Shown: positions 1 through 11,940 of the stretch, in pieces
How positions within the stretch are numbered: position 1 is the first letter of the stretch
Layout of the letters: each line of letters opens with the position of its first letter
Source: Metellina segmentata
Taxonomy: Eukaryota > Arthropoda > Arachnida > Araneae > Tetragnathidae
Reading direction: 5' to 3'
Assembly: GCA_947359465.1 (NCBI GenBank)
Contig: OX375878.1
Location: 86,774,377-86,838,376, forward strand
DNA: 64,000 nt
Position numbers and translations under genes: made by a program
The notes under the pieces: generated by a model
The model's input: only the letters and a program-made list of their open reading frames with translations
The model's database searches: none
What the model was told of the DNA's origin: nothing

Positions 1-1217
1 TTGTCTGATTCTTTTGTTTTCATTGAAAATCCCTTAAAGCAGTAACATCTTACTCACATGAGATAAACGCTATTTTCTCTTTCATGAAATTTGGAAAGCA
101 TGCTTTTATCGTGTATTGTAATAGCCCATTGTGTCTTGCGCCAGTGCTATGTTAATTCGCCTGCATATCTTCCAACCTACCTTCTAGTTTAGAATATTTC
201 GGATTAGTACATTGGTTGCTGACAGGAATTTTCTGTCGAGCTAAATACTATAAGTGGAGGTAGTGTTTCTATGGCAATGAGTGTTTCCTGTACCGTAGTG
301 GTAGAACAGCAAATGAAATATTTTTACAAAACAATTTTTCTTTCTAGTCTTCATCAACGTTATAAAAAAAGAAAATTTTCTTCTTTCTGAATCCTTTCCA
401 GAAGACTTGTTCACAGCACAAAAATTAATAGATACGTCTAATTTCCGCTTTCGTTTTGTTGCAAATTGCATTTATTCATTTCGAGACAAAGGAAGACTCG
501 TTTCTTTGTCGAAAAGGATTCACAATTATCAGTGTCAATGTCGCGACACTAATTCACCTGAGAGAAAGACGACACGTTTAATTGCCCGCCTGGAAAAAGG
601 CAAAAGAACAAGATAGTTTATTGTCGTCTGACATTAAGGGCTAATATCAGATAGTCTGGGTTCGTACGGGCACAGGCAAGTTTTTGTGGAATTCGGGAAC
701 CAGACCTCATGCTATTGGATTTCAGACTGCACTTCCTGTAGCTGAGGAGTAACATGCAGAGAAATTGCTTCAGAAGACAATGCAATTTGAATCGTTGTTT
801 CATTTTTGTTTCACCTTATAACTCGTCTCATTGTATTTGTACAGTTTATAAGGCCTTGTTCATTTTGTTAGCGTAACCGCTTTCAAATTAGTCGTTTTGT
901 TTTCGGGATGAAGTATCATGGTACATTATGTAGGTATTTGAAGAAACAGAAAATTATGAAATAATTACTATGTATAAATATTTCAGTAGTAAGAATGGGT
1001 TTTCTTTGTTTCCTTTTTAAAGCTTCCCATATCAATAGCAATGGTAGTATTCGTGGCTATTAGGTAAAAAAGTGAACAATTCTGTTAGTGGATTGAAATA
1101 AATACGCAAAAACACTTTTTATAAAGATTGAATTTTCCTACTGATAAATTTTAATGTACTTCAATTTCTGTTTGATAGAAATCTACAATCATTGTAATTT
1201 CATTAAAATGAACTTGA
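1..1217. other. Unique AT-rich DNA, no gene recognised
   Basis: Short ORFs here (under 80 codons) show no recognisable domain, codon structure or splice context. No repeat shared with the rest of the window was noticed. Treated as intergenic or intronic DNA. Confidence 0.6.
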
Positions 1218-1533
1218 CTAGGGTGCTCCACCCCCTGCTCGCTTACGCTCAGCTATGTAATTGTTTGTCAGCTTGTATGTGTTTTGCTCACTCGCGGAAG
1301 AATTTTCGCTTTTTCAACTTTGACACTTAATAAACCCTAAACTAATAACCGCATCGGAAAAAGATCTTTACAATTGTCCAGGGAACACGATGAAGAACAA
1401 ACCATGCTAATTTCATATTTTTTCTGATCCGTACTTTCTCGAGAAACTGTCTAAGAATCGAGCTAAACAACACAGTTTTCAATCCTGGGACAGCGGCGGC
1501 GGTGGTAACTTTTTTTTAATATAGAGAGAAAGA
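1218..1533 (-). mobile_element. Small non-autonomous Helitron (type H2), minus strand
   Basis: Read on the minus strand, the element ends in a GC-rich hairpin followed by CTAG, and the flanking base is A. The other end begins TCTTTCTCTCTATATT and is followed by T. The interior (harsh AT-rich body, GGC-repeat stretch near 1490, 'aaaccctaaactaata') is closely related to the two ends of the larger element at 54814-56211. This copy is about 316 bp and lacks most of that interior. No Rep/helicase coding sequence is present. The 5' boundary is less certain than the CTAG end. Confidence 0.7.
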
Positions 1534-1900
1534 TATACGCGGCACCTAAAAATTGAATCGTTTATAGAATGTAAACTATTTTAAGAAATGGAAACTAGTT
1601 CCTTATGTTGTCTTAAAAAATAAATTTTTATTTTATTTTAAAGGCAGTTTTTTTTATGTGATTATCACCACCGCGCCCTTTCAACTTACTACTTTGAACA
1701 TTACATATTCGATTTTGAGCAACCTGCGAGATGTACGCAGAGGTTCGACTCCTGTAGCTCACCCTGGGTGTATTTCTCTGTTCTGTGCACCAAACTTTTC
1801 TTGAATGTAGGTCCTTTTGATGTTGCATGTAAAGGACACACATTCTAGGCACAGCATGATCAGATGTGGACTTTGTGCTATAAAACCTCAATTTGACATC
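1534..1900. other. Intervening DNA before satellite 1
   Basis: Contains an 87-codon minus-strand ORF with no recognisable similarity. The last ~60 bp resemble a degraded piece of the following tandem unit. No gene called. Confidence 0.4.
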
Positions 1901-2905
1901 TTATAAGGGACAAGCACTCAATTCCAGCATATGTCCTCAAATACCGTTTGTTAATTATACGTTAGGTATCACGTTCGAAGTGGAGGTAAAAAATACGCCT
2001 CCAATAGGTTGTACAAAGACATTCGTGTTCTAAATAACGTTGTTCGTCTCATGCTTGGCACATCGTAGCCAAATATGGCACTTGCGTCATAAAAGCCCAA
2101 TCCTAACCATATTAGATTTCTGCCTTTAACTCTCTGTAAACTCTCTCTTGAACCAGTAGAAGACTGTTATGTGCTTTGCCACTTGACGACGACTTATAAG
2201 GGACAAGCACACAATCGCGGCATATGTCCTCAAACATCGTTTATTGATTATACGTTAGGCATCACAGTAAAAAATACGCTTCTATTTGGTTGTATAAGAC
2301 ATTCGTGTTCTAAATAACGTTGTCCGTCTCATGCTTGGCACATCGTAGCCAAATATGGCACTTGCGTCATAAAAGCCCAATCCTAACCATATTAGATTTC
2401 TGCCTTTAACTCTCTGTAAACTCTCTCTTGAACCAGTAGAAGACTGTTATGTGCTTTGCCACTTGACGACGACTTATAAGGGACAAGCACACAATCGCGG
2501 CATATGTCCTCAAACATCGTTTATTGATTATACGTTAGGCATCACAGTAAAAAATACGCTTCTATTTGGTTGTACAAGACATTCGTGTTCTAAATAACGT
2601 TGTCCGTCTCATGCTTGGCACATCGTAGCCAAATATGGCACTTGCGTCATAAAAGCCCAATCCTAACCATATTAGATTTCTGCCTTTAACTCTGTAACCT
2701 CTCTCCTGAGCCAGTAAAAGACTTTCTTGTGTTTTGCCACTTGACGACGACTTATAAGGGACAAGCACACAATCGCGGCATATGTCCTCAAATACCGTTT
2801 GTTGATTATGAGTTGGGTATCATCTTTGAAGAGGAGGTAGAAAAAAAATATTCCAATTAGTGCACAAGGCATTCGTGTTCTTAACGACTCCAGATCGCTC
2901 ATTCC
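1901..2905. repeat. Satellite 1, ~280-bp tandem unit, about 3.5 copies
   Basis: The landmark 'gacttataag' recurs near 1901, at 2191, at 2471 and at 2749, giving periods of about 290, 280 and 278 bp. The second and third units are nearly identical over their length. The first and last are diverged, and the last breaks off near 2905. ORFs in the array are shadows of the repeat. Confidence 0.85.
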
Positions 2906-3413
2906 GAGTACCTCATAAAAAAGTTCATTGTTTTAATCCGAAACGTAAGAATGCTAATTGATGGCAAAAACAAGCCTCCCCGATGCACATGAATATGGGT
3001 ACCTGCCTCCGACTTCGCTCTTCCATCATCTCGTCCTCGCGTCGGGACAAAGTGTTTCTTTTCCTCACAGTCCGGCCTTCTCTGAGCTGAATTGCTCGAA
3101 AAATAAATATATGAAGAAGAAGAGAGCACGGAAGAAGACAGCACATACCGTGAAGTACCACTCATGGCCCGGGCTTGGGGAGGTCATATTTAGACGGGTA
3201 GCAGATGGATGGGGAAAGAAGGCTGAGAACCAAGTCTGGGACGGAGTTATTGTTGGAATCTGTTGGCACACTTCAAATGTCACGTCGTAATGGCTCACTC
3301 CTTGGCGCCCCTCCACCCGCAATAATAATTCCACCACCACTCATAAGAAGACCTACTCGTCAACAATTTACGACTCCTCTTCGACTGCTCGCCCTGGAGG
3401 TGATTTTATTTCC
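2906..3413. other. Unique DNA between two satellites
   Basis: Base composition is less AT-rich than the surroundings. Overlapping ORFs of 79-110 codons occur on both strands but none has a recognisable domain. No repeat relationship was noticed. A diverged host exon cannot be excluded, but nothing supports one. Confidence 0.4.
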
Positions 3414-5042
3414 GTCGCCAGGATTTCACTTATCCGCCAATTAAGGTAGACAGGGATTCTTAACTTGGATTGCAAAGCTGAGATAGGCAGAACCAAGACA
3501 CGTGCTCAGGAAATAATTTGGGTTCAGAGGGGTCTCTCCAGGTTTTCCAAGTTTGAATGAAATGCTATATGAACATTTCGTTTAATGGTTTTGTTGAAGG
3601 TTCCCCTTGTGAGATTCCTTTATTTTGGTCGCCAGGATTTCACTTATACGCCAATTAAGGCAGACTGGGTTTCTTGATTTGTATTACATAGCTGAGATAG
3701 GCAGAACCAAGACACGTGCTCAGGAAATAATTTGGGTTCAGAGGGGTCTCTCCAAGTTTTCCATGTCTGATCGAAATGCTAAATGAACATTTCGTTTAAT
3801 GGTTTTGTAGACGGTTCTCCTTGTGAGATTCCTTTTATTTTGGTCGCCAGGATTTCACTTATCCGCCAATTAAGGTAGACAGGGATTCTTAACTTGGATT
3901 GCAAAGCTGAGATAGGCAGAACCAAGACACGTGCTCAGGAAATAATTTGGGTTCAGAGGGGTCTCTCCAGGTTTTCCAAGTTTGAATGAAATGCTATATG
4001 AACATTTCGTTTAATGGTTTTGTTGAAGGTTCCCCTTGTGAGATTCCTTTATTTTGGTCGCCAGGATTTCACTTATACGCCAATTAAGGCAGACTGGGTT
4101 TCTTGATTTGTATTACATAGCTGAGATAGGCAGAACCAAGACACGTGCTCAGGAAATAATTTGGGTTCAGAGGGGTCTCTCCAAGTTTTCCATGTCTGAT
4201 CGAAATGCTAAATGAACATTTCGTTTAATGGTTTTGTAGACGGTTCTCCTTGTGAGATTCCTTTTATTTTGGTCGCCAGGATTTCACTTATCCGCCAATT
4301 AAGGTAGACTGGGATTCTTAACTTGGATTACATAGCTGAGATAGGCAGAATCAAGACACGTGCTCAGGAATTAATTTGGGTTCAGAGGAGTCTCTCCAGG
4401 TTTTCGAAGTCTGATCGAAGTGCTAAATGAACATTTCGTTTAATGGTTTTGTTGACGGTTCTCCTTGTGAGATTCCTTTTATTTTGGTCGCCAGGATTTC
4501 ACTTATCCGCCAATTAAGGTAGACTGGGATTCTTAACTTGGATTGCATAGCTGAGATAGGCAGAACCAAGACACGTGCTCAGGAAATAATTTGGATTCAA
4601 AGGGGTCTCTCCAAGTTTTCACAAGTCTGATCGAAATGCTAAATGAACATTTCGTTTAATGGTTTTGTTGACGGTTCTCCTTGTGAGATTCCTTTTATTA
4701 CGGTCTCTAGGATTTAATTATCCGCCAATTAAGGTAGACTAGGATTCTTTACTTGGGTTACATAGCAGAGATAGTTATAGTCAGCCACCTTGGCCAGAAA
4801 ATAATTTTAGTCTTCTCCCAGCTTTCCAGTCTGATCGAAATGTTAAATGAACATTCCATTTAATGCTTTGGTTGACGGTTCCCTTTGTGAAGTTCTTTTA
4901 ATTTTGTTGTCAGAATTTTACATATCCGCCAATTAAGGTAGACTAGTTTTCTTAATTTGGATTACACAGCTAAAACGGTCAGAACCTGGACATGTCCGGA
5001 AAATAATTTCGGTGAGCGGCCTCAAACTTCTCTCCCGGTCTT
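3414..5042. repeat. Satellite 2, 215-bp tandem unit with a 429-bp higher-order dimer
   Basis: Units begin at about 3414, 3628, 3843, 4057, 4272, 4487, 4703 and 4907. Units 1 and 3 are nearly identical to each other, as are units 2 and 4, while adjacent units differ at many positions. So a dimer of about 429 bp was duplicated as a block. From 4700 the units decay quickly, and the array is broken by a SINE at 5057. Confidence 0.9.
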
Positions 5043-5395
5043 CTAGTCGATCGAAACCGGTATAGTGGTTAAGGTGTTAGCCTCTAGATCGGAAGGTTCC
5101 TGGTTCGAATCCGGGTCCGGGCATGGGTGTTTGTAAACGTATGGTGTAGAGGCGGCTGGTGCACCTTAAATCTGTCGTGGCCGAAAGTCCTCACGTTGGG
5201 TTGGCGTGGAAGTTTGGAGAGTGGGGTGCCAGCTCAGGTGTTACTTCGTCATCTGACCGTGGTTCAAAATTACGAGGTGTTGTCCTCGAATCTTTCCCTT
5301 AAGGGACTGATGTCGGACCGTCGTCAATAGCCCGTTGTGTTGCTCTAGTACGACGTTAACAAAAATTACCATTACCATTACCTAGTCGATCGAAA
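5043..5395 (+). mobile_element. SINE family A, full length, with 14-bp TSD
   Basis: The element body is 5057-5381. The TSD ctagtcgatcgaaa is at 5043-5056 and again at 5382-5395. The head has a Pol III A box (tagtggttaagg) and B box (gttcgaatcc), and its anticodon-arm region resembles tRNA-Arg(UCU). The tail is ATTACC repeats. It inserted at the decayed end of satellite 2. The 67-codon ORF across the body is repeat read-through, not a gene. Confidence 0.93.
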
Positions 5396-5397
5396 TG

Positions 5398-5494
5398 CGT
5401 GTTGTCCTCGGATCTCTGTTTTCGGGTTTAATCCCGGACCGTTTCCAATACCGTTGCGTTGCTCTAGTGCGACGTTCATTAAATAATTACCTAT
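5398..5494 (+). mobile_element. 5'-truncated SINE fragment (shared body 3' end)
   Basis: Matches the last ~95 bp of the SINE A/B body ('ttgtcctcgg' through 'gacgttcatt' and an 'aattacc' end). It has the B-type 'agtgcgacgtt' spelling, so it is probably a family B piece. It predates the SINE A insertion immediately upstream. Confidence 0.75.
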
Positions 5495-6678
5495 GGACTG
5501 TTTTCTCGGACTGTTGGCGAATTCAACCATATATGTTATCTGTAACGTACGTAGATGTGACTTTCAACGATATAACTGGGTTCAGCGTGCATTGTTTTAT
5601 ATGTTTTAATTCCAAAACAAGTTCGGGAAAGATTAGAGCCCATGGTCCCCTCAAAATACCCTTATCTTCGAGGTAAGGTCTGAGGCAAGTGCGTTTTGAG
5701 TATACCAATGTAAAATAAGAATAAAATATGGAGATAAAAATGAAATCTCTTTCAACATTCTCGGAAAGAAACTATATGGACCAACACGTGTAAAATTAAT
5801 GACGGAAAATTTATTTCTGGGCATGATTATTTAAAGTTGGAGGTATTCTGTCCTACTGCAGTCCTTATGTCTTCAGCGTTCCTTCAAGTGTAAGCTCCAC
5901 TCACGAACAGCCAAGGGGCTTTTAAATCGTTGGGACCGGTTCAACTGGTGAGGGTTAAGATTAGGTAACTTATATAATTGCGGTAAAAAATAACGGTACA
6001 AGCCCCCAACACGCGCAGAGACAAAAGATCCCAAAAATACAACCAGCAACATCTCATGATGTATATCTTGAGCCAATTATTCTCCCGTTCCTTGTTTCGT
6101 GGACACACACTTATAAAACACTCACAAAGCGAACAAGGGGCCTAGGGTAGGTCCAGGTCGGGTTCCTGTTTTCTAATGAGCATGGAAGAAGGAAGCCCTT
6201 GGTATAATCCCTTCATCGTCATTCATATATGCCCACGCGTCTCATCTCCCTTTTCACGCACGGTCTGCAGTGAAATCGATGTTCAATGGGACGCCGTAGT
6301 GCTAGGAGGGCGGCCTCTTAGAGGGCCTCTTAATTGATGATTTCCTGTGGACCAGGTAGAAGAAACGTGTCGCCCATCTCGATTAGACAGCGATTCCCGA
6401 TTAGAGGGATTACCAGAGGCTGCTGATGAAGAGCAGAGGCTCTGGATCACTAAGCAGTCGATAACAGCGGCGGGGGCAAGGACAATATCAGCGGAAATCC
6501 GGAATCACCCATTCATTTTTTGTGGACATTGTTTAGTAGCCATTAACCCGTGCGTTTGCGTAATTACGCTTGCCCGATGGTGCTGGGGTGAGGGATCGTA
6601 TTGATTTGTTTATGTCCGTCCGTTGCTGGCAGGGGCGTTGCTGTTGCTTTCTTTACATACCACTCCCCTGAGATTTCG
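5495..6678. other. Unique DNA with a GC-richer core (about 6100-6660)
   Basis: No repeat seen. The core around 6230-6600 has near-balanced composition and an 85-codon plus ORF with no recognisable domain. It could be a conserved non-coding block or an unrecognised exon. No function assigned. Confidence 0.4.
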
Positions 6679-6995
6679 GTTAATAATTGCCGTAGGTACC
6701 TTAATTAACGTCGTACAGGAGGACGGGCTATTGGCGATGGTCCGAGATCAATCCTCCAAGGACAACACCGCGTGATTTCGAACCACAGTCAGATGACGAG
6801 AACTACCCCTGAGCTGTACCCGACTCTCCAAACTCAACAAATATTCAGCGTGAGGATATTTGAGGTCACGACATATTTAATGAGCGCCGGACAGCCCCAC
6901 GAACACGACGGTCTTTGGTTAGATTCGAACTCGCAACCCTCCGGTTGCTAATCCGTTACTCTTCCGACCAGGCTGCCGCGGACCGTTAATAATTG
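6679..6995 (-). mobile_element. SINE family B, full length, with 11-bp TSD
   Basis: The element is 6690-6984, flanked by gttaataattg at 6679-6689 and 6985-6995. On the minus strand the head reads GGTCGGAAGAGTAACGGATT, then the B box GAGTTCGAATC, then the body shared with family A. It ends 'gacgttaattaa'. At 295 bp it is a good reference copy for family B. Confidence 0.9.
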
Positions 6996-7533
6996 TGGAA
7001 TGCATCAAATGTCATCTACGTACATTTTTATGTTACGTGTATAACCACAGTTTTGTGGTCCCAAAACATTTTATATCAACTTACAGGTGTTCAAAATGTT
7101 CTTAGTGTCACGTTTGTAAAAGATGCACACAATAAACAAATAGAGAGGTGGTTATATGCTGCAATGCAGCAGTACATTTAAAACTAACAAAAAAGCAACA
7201 GAATACTTGCCATGTGTACAGGGAGATTATTTTCCTGCAATTGTATATTCGCAGCAAGATTCGACCCTTTTCCATGAATAAAACAGTGACATTTAAATCA
7301 TACATATACCATCCCTATAGACAATCTGATATTAAAGCTTCTTTTCGTTTGTTGGTAATTATTGGTCGTTATTAATCTAAATTCTAGGTCGATAGGTGAA
7401 ATACGATATAGTGCTTGTCTTATTAATATTGCATGAGAAAAAAAAATTAAATTTTTGTTCCGCTTACAGTTAGATAAATTAAAGTCAAAATAATTAAATT
7501 TACATGCAACTTTTCAGATTAAAAGGCATTATA
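6996..7533. other. AT-rich unique DNA
   Basis: Only short random-looking ORFs. No repeat or gene recognised. Confidence 0.5.
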
Positions 7534-8102
7534 CAGGGTTATTCGAAATGAGTCATCCGATTTCAAAATACTATATTTTCATAAATAAATGACACAAAAC
7601 GATAAGTAATACATAAATTCAAAGGAAAAATATGGAAGTTATTATTTTTTTTACAAGTATTCAATATAACTTCATTTGTTACACGGATAATGTCAAGAAG
7701 ATATGTAAATTCCTGCCAAACACGTTGTAAAGTGTCAGTGGTAATTGACTGTACAGCAGCAGAAATCTATTGTTTAAGTTCACATAAATTTGTGGTAATG
7801 GTGGCACATACACTTTATCTTTTACAAACCCTCAAAGGAAGAAAACGACGAACCTCCGTAGCCCAGTGGGTTTGTGCCCCATCTTGTTGGAAAACGAAGT
7901 TAGAGATCTTCCTTTGCTGGGGGAAAGCCAGATGTGCAACATATCCAAGTAGGTACTGCCAGTGACTGTTTTTTACGGTGACTATTCTTCTCAGCATAAA
8001 ACTTCCATATTTTCCTTTGTATTCATGTATTACTTATTCTATGTCGTTTATTTTTGAAAATACGAAATTTTGAAATCGGATGATTCGTTTTGAATAACCT
8101 AG
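7534..8102 (-). mobile_element. Internally deleted Tc1/mariner-type transposon with ~110-bp TIRs
   Basis: The left end begins 'cagggttattcgaaatgagt' and the right end is its inverted counterpart, ending 'gaataacctag'. The inverted similarity extends about 110 bp inward on both sides. Between the arms lie only about 330 bp, carrying two separated pieces of transposase on the minus strand. This is what an internal deletion of a full element would leave. The 5' flank supplies TA; the 3' flank is ambiguous. Confidence 0.8.
7650..7997 (-). pseudogene. Broken DDE transposase (Tc1/mariner superfamily)
   Basis: The first piece (7997 down to 7815) contains FVFQQDGAQTHWATEVRRFL, the signature around the second catalytic Asp of this transposase group, preceded by a 'YLLGYVAHLAFPQ' segment. 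It stops after about 60 codons. A second piece (about 7794 down to 7655) reads as the usual C-terminus, with ITTDTLQRVWQEF and a following RVTN motif, and has an in-frame stop just before it. The stretch that should join them, with the third acidic residue, is missing. Certainly non-functional. Confidence 0.8.
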
Positions 8103-8500
8103 CACATAAAGATAGTAAAAATTAGTTTCAAGTAAAATAGATCAGGGCAACCTCTGTGCTCGTTTGGTTAAATGAAGCATCGGCGGTCATCCATCAAGTT
8201 GCCAATCGTCACGTGGTTGTGATTTGTGTCTCCTGATTGCAACCCTTTGAGCTCTCTACCTTTTCTCTCCAGTATGGGCGTTGATAAAAGAGGGTGACCC
8301 GGGTCAGTGTCTAAAAGGACGGAATTTCAGAAATACTTATTGAAAAGTGGGTTTCCTTGAAAGACGTTTAAATAATGTTATTATTTTGAGTACAAATATG
8401 TCCTTGTAGCAAGCATTATCCATTGCCATGTGTGTGAAATGAATGTGCTTTTATATACACTAACTCTTTCGAACATACCGCTTAGAAGTCAATTCTTCTG
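8103..8500. other. Unique DNA
   Basis: No ORF, repeat or motif of note. Confidence 0.5.
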
Positions 8501-9285
8501 TTCATGAACTTCCTGCAATCATATTGCTATTCAGAAAAGAGAGAGAATATAGACAGAAAATCAGAATTCTCTTCTCACAAGCGTCTGGAAAAGACAGGAG
8601 AATCTTTTCTAACTTCGTACAGAAGCGCCATTAACACACCTAGGTCTTTTTCTGGTTGGTATATACACTGTCAATAATTAATTGAAACAAAAAATAATAT
8701 TAAGAACATTACATGTGTTAGCAAAGCAAATTCGGTACGGATTAGTAGTTTTATCCTAATTGTCTAAGGTTTAAAATTCGTGAATTTAGTTTTCGACAGG
8801 CCGGTATTAGAATCATTTGTCCTATGTGCCAAACAGTCTAGCTTTGATTGATCTGCTTGCTATTACCTTTTCGGTTCTTTGTTCTAGATTATCCTTTCAT
8901 GAACTTCCTGCAATCATATTGTTATTCAGAAGAGAGAGCATAGACAGAGAAAATCAAAATTATCTTCTCACAAACGTCTGAAAGACAGGGGAATCTTTTC
9001 TAACTTCGTCCAGAAGGGCCATTAACACAGCTCGGCCTTTTGCTGGTTGGTATGCATTGTCAGTAATTAATTGAAACAAAAAATAATATTAAGAACAATA
9101 CATGTGTTAGCAAAACAAAATTTGGTACGGATTAGTAGTTTTATACTAATTGTCTAAGGTTTAAAATTCGTGAATTTAGTTTTCGACAGGCCGGCATTAG
9201 AATAATTTGTCCTATGTGCCAAACAGTCTAGCTTTGCCTCTGATTGCTATTACCTTTTAGGTTCTTTGTCCTAGATCACCCTTTC
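8501..9285. repeat. Two-unit tandem duplication, ~395-bp period
   Basis: The landmark 'ttcatgaacttcctgcaatc' is at 8501 and 8896. The two units align throughout with scattered substitutions and small indels, so the duplication is not recent. There is no terminal inverted repeat or coding content. Confidence 0.9.
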
Positions 9286-11276
9286 AGACCTCCATTAATA
9301 ACAGAATTTGCGATTTCCTTCTATGATTTAATTCAGAAATCTCTAAACTGTGCGCCGCAATGGAGGAATGAAAGTTCGACTGCGTCCTGCTAGCAAATGA
9401 GTTTAGGGAGGTGTTATTAAGTGTACTGAGTTATTAAATCAAAGATAAAAAATAGTAAAATCCTTTTCTGTTGGGGAAAAACAGGGTGTATGGTCATGAA
9501 ACTAATATCGCAGGTTGAGATCCCTATCGAGATAATCTGAGGCGGATAGCGCCTGATGAATCAGTCTTAAAAACATAAAGATGACTTGAGGTTAACAGTG
9601 GGATGATGCATTTCAATTAAGTACTATAATATTTAAAAAGTTTTATACAATTTATTATAAATTCATAAAATGCAATTAACTGACCAAAATCCGTTAAAAT
9701 TTTATTGCATCAAACAATTATTTAAATCAACGTATCAAACAATTATTTAAATCAACGTATCAAACAATTATTTAAAATGTGGGTAATTTAAATACATAAT
9801 TTAATTCATGTCAGATTACAGAATTTTTTTTTGTGAAAAAAAGGAGCCTAGAGTTTAGACAGAGGGAGCGGATGGAATAAAGAAATTGAAAAGAAAGCTG
9901 ATACAAATAAACATACAATGAGAAAATTAATACACTAGTAAATAGATCTATGGATACCGGACTTCACGAAATCAACGCCACACACGCCTTGGAAAAGAAA
10001 CATCCATTTACTCAGAGAACTTCTTGGGGAAACTTTGGAATCGCTGTGTCCCAAAGCGTTCCACCTGTTTTAGTAGTTTCTCCCCTTAATGGTCTTTCGG
10101 TTGACGGTTCCGAAAGCGAAAATTGGTAAACAACTTGTTAAGAAATATCGCCTCTCGCCGTGACCCCACCCTGTCAGACGATCAAAATTGGCTTTCGCAA
10201 CTCAACTCGACATACTTGCCACCGCCGATTCATGCACCAGTCAATCGATTCAGGATTACGATCTTCACGAAGTCGTCGGACACAATCCTTGGGAGATCTG
10301 AGATTCGGTCGATAACAGGTTAAACGGTCACTTTTACTCACAATGGTCAGGGACTGGATGGTTTTTGGTTTTGTTTTTACGCTCGATGCGAGAAGTGGAA
10401 AGTGATGCAGAGTATGTATCGGAGGTTGCTTTGTTTGCTGATGAACACATTGTTCATAACCAATAGCATAGCGTGACTGGAGGCTCCAGATCCTTCCGAA
10501 CGGATGTTTCTAATTAAAAAAAATAACAGCATCTTTTCAAATTAAATATTATAAATGTTTCTATACTGTAAGGAAGTCCAAGATAAAAAAAAAATATGAA
10601 TTTTTTTATTATCTTAAAAAATAATATAGACATTTTTGAATAAAATGTTACCTAATTTTTTTTTTCTATCATCAGTAAAACCGGAAATATTCAACGTTTT
10701 ACAAACATGACAGCTGCAAATCAAACGAGCCTCTCTTTTTCTCCTTTTGTGTTAAATGAGATTTCAATTGTGAAAATCGATATAACTTAAAAACTACTTG
10801 TCATAAATGAATGCAATTTTTTACATTTACTTTTCAAATATATTTTTTTAATTTGTGCTCAGCAATTGTGTATATATGTATATTTTTTTCTATAATTTTC
10901 AAACTTTGTATACTATGTATTTAATGTAATTTTTGAACAAAATATGTTTTTAAAATTTTTTCTGATTGTTTTAACTAAAAATCACAAAGACAATTTATAG
11001 TATGAACTTTTAGGAGTTAATAAATGCAAAAATGAAGTGATTTGTTATAAAATATTTTAAGATATATCAATTTTGCCCAACGTTAAAATGTTAACGCTTT
11101 TTAATTAAAAAAAAAATTAAAGTTTTAAAAATATAAAATAGTTACAATTGCAAAATACAATGTATACCTACAGAAAAAATTTCGGAAGAAACGTTTTGAG
11201 TACCGGAACCCCTTAAATAAACTAATTTTTATTATTAATAAAGTACCTTGGGTATTAAATTAATCCTTCGTTACAT
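9286..11276. other. AT-rich unique DNA with a small minisatellite
   Basis: At about 9712-9775 a 25-bp unit ('caaacaattatttaaatca' core) is repeated three times. A 66-codon plus ORF at 10123 lies in a locally GC-richer patch but has no recognisable domain. The 10500-11250 part is very AT-rich. No gene called. Confidence 0.45.
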
Positions 11277-11578
11277 GGCCGTGGTTGCATTGTTGGAAGA
11301 GTAGAGTAACGGATTAGCAACCAGAGGGTTGCGAGTCCGAATCTAACCAAAGACCGTCGTGTACAAGGAGGCTGGTGCACGTGAAATCTGTCGTGGCCCC
11401 AAATGACCTCAAATTGGCGAGGTATGGAAGTCTGGAGAGTGGGGTGTTAGCTTGGGTACTTACCTCGTCATCCGACCGTGGTTGAAAATTACGTGTAGTC
11501 CTCGAATCTTTCCCATTGAGTTTGGACGATCGCCAATAGCGCATTGTGTTAATCTAGTTACTAATTAAAATACCTACC
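11277..11578 (+). mobile_element. SINE family B, near full length
   Basis: The head runs 'ggaagagtagagtaacggat' to 'cgagtccgaatc', followed by the shared body ('ggctggtgcacgtgaaatct') and the 3' end 'ctaattaaaatacctacc'. Substitutions are scattered throughout, so it is an old copy. No convincing TSD. Confidence 0.8.
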
Positions 11579-11730
11579 AAGTTTATTTTTTTAAACACGC
11601 CTTTGCAAATTAAATGTTATAAAATGTTTTGTACTTACAAATTAAATGTTATAAAAATTTTTGTACTTTATTTTATAACATTAAATTAAATGTTATAAAA
11701 TCTTTGTATTAAATTGAGCATTCGCTATTA
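11579..11730. repeat. AT-rich short tandem repeat
   Basis: A unit of about 40 bp containing 'aaattaaatgttataaaa' occurs three to four times with drift, partly in inverted orientation. Confidence 0.6.
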
Positions 11731-11940
11731 GACCGGCGACCCTGTTAGAAGTAAAGCGGATTAGAAACTGGAGGGTTGCGAATTCGAATCCAACCGAAGA
11801 CCACCGTGTACGTGGGGGTTGATACATGTTAAATCTGTCGAGGCCTCAATTATTATCACATTGTAGTGTCGTGGAAGTTCGAAGAGTGTGGTGCCAGCTC
11901 AGGTGTTGACCTTGGCACCTGACCATGGACAAGGACCTGA
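11731..11940 (+). mobile_element. SINE family B, 3'-truncated
   Basis: The head ('gcgaattcgaatccaaccga') and the first half of the body are present. The match ends after 'cacctgaccatgg', so the 3' third is missing. It is the second B copy in the same orientation within 500 bp. Confidence 0.75.

Noticed and set aside
2958..3290. 110-codon plus ORF as a host gene
   Set aside because: Overlapped by comparable ORFs on the other strand, no domain, and no supporting signals.
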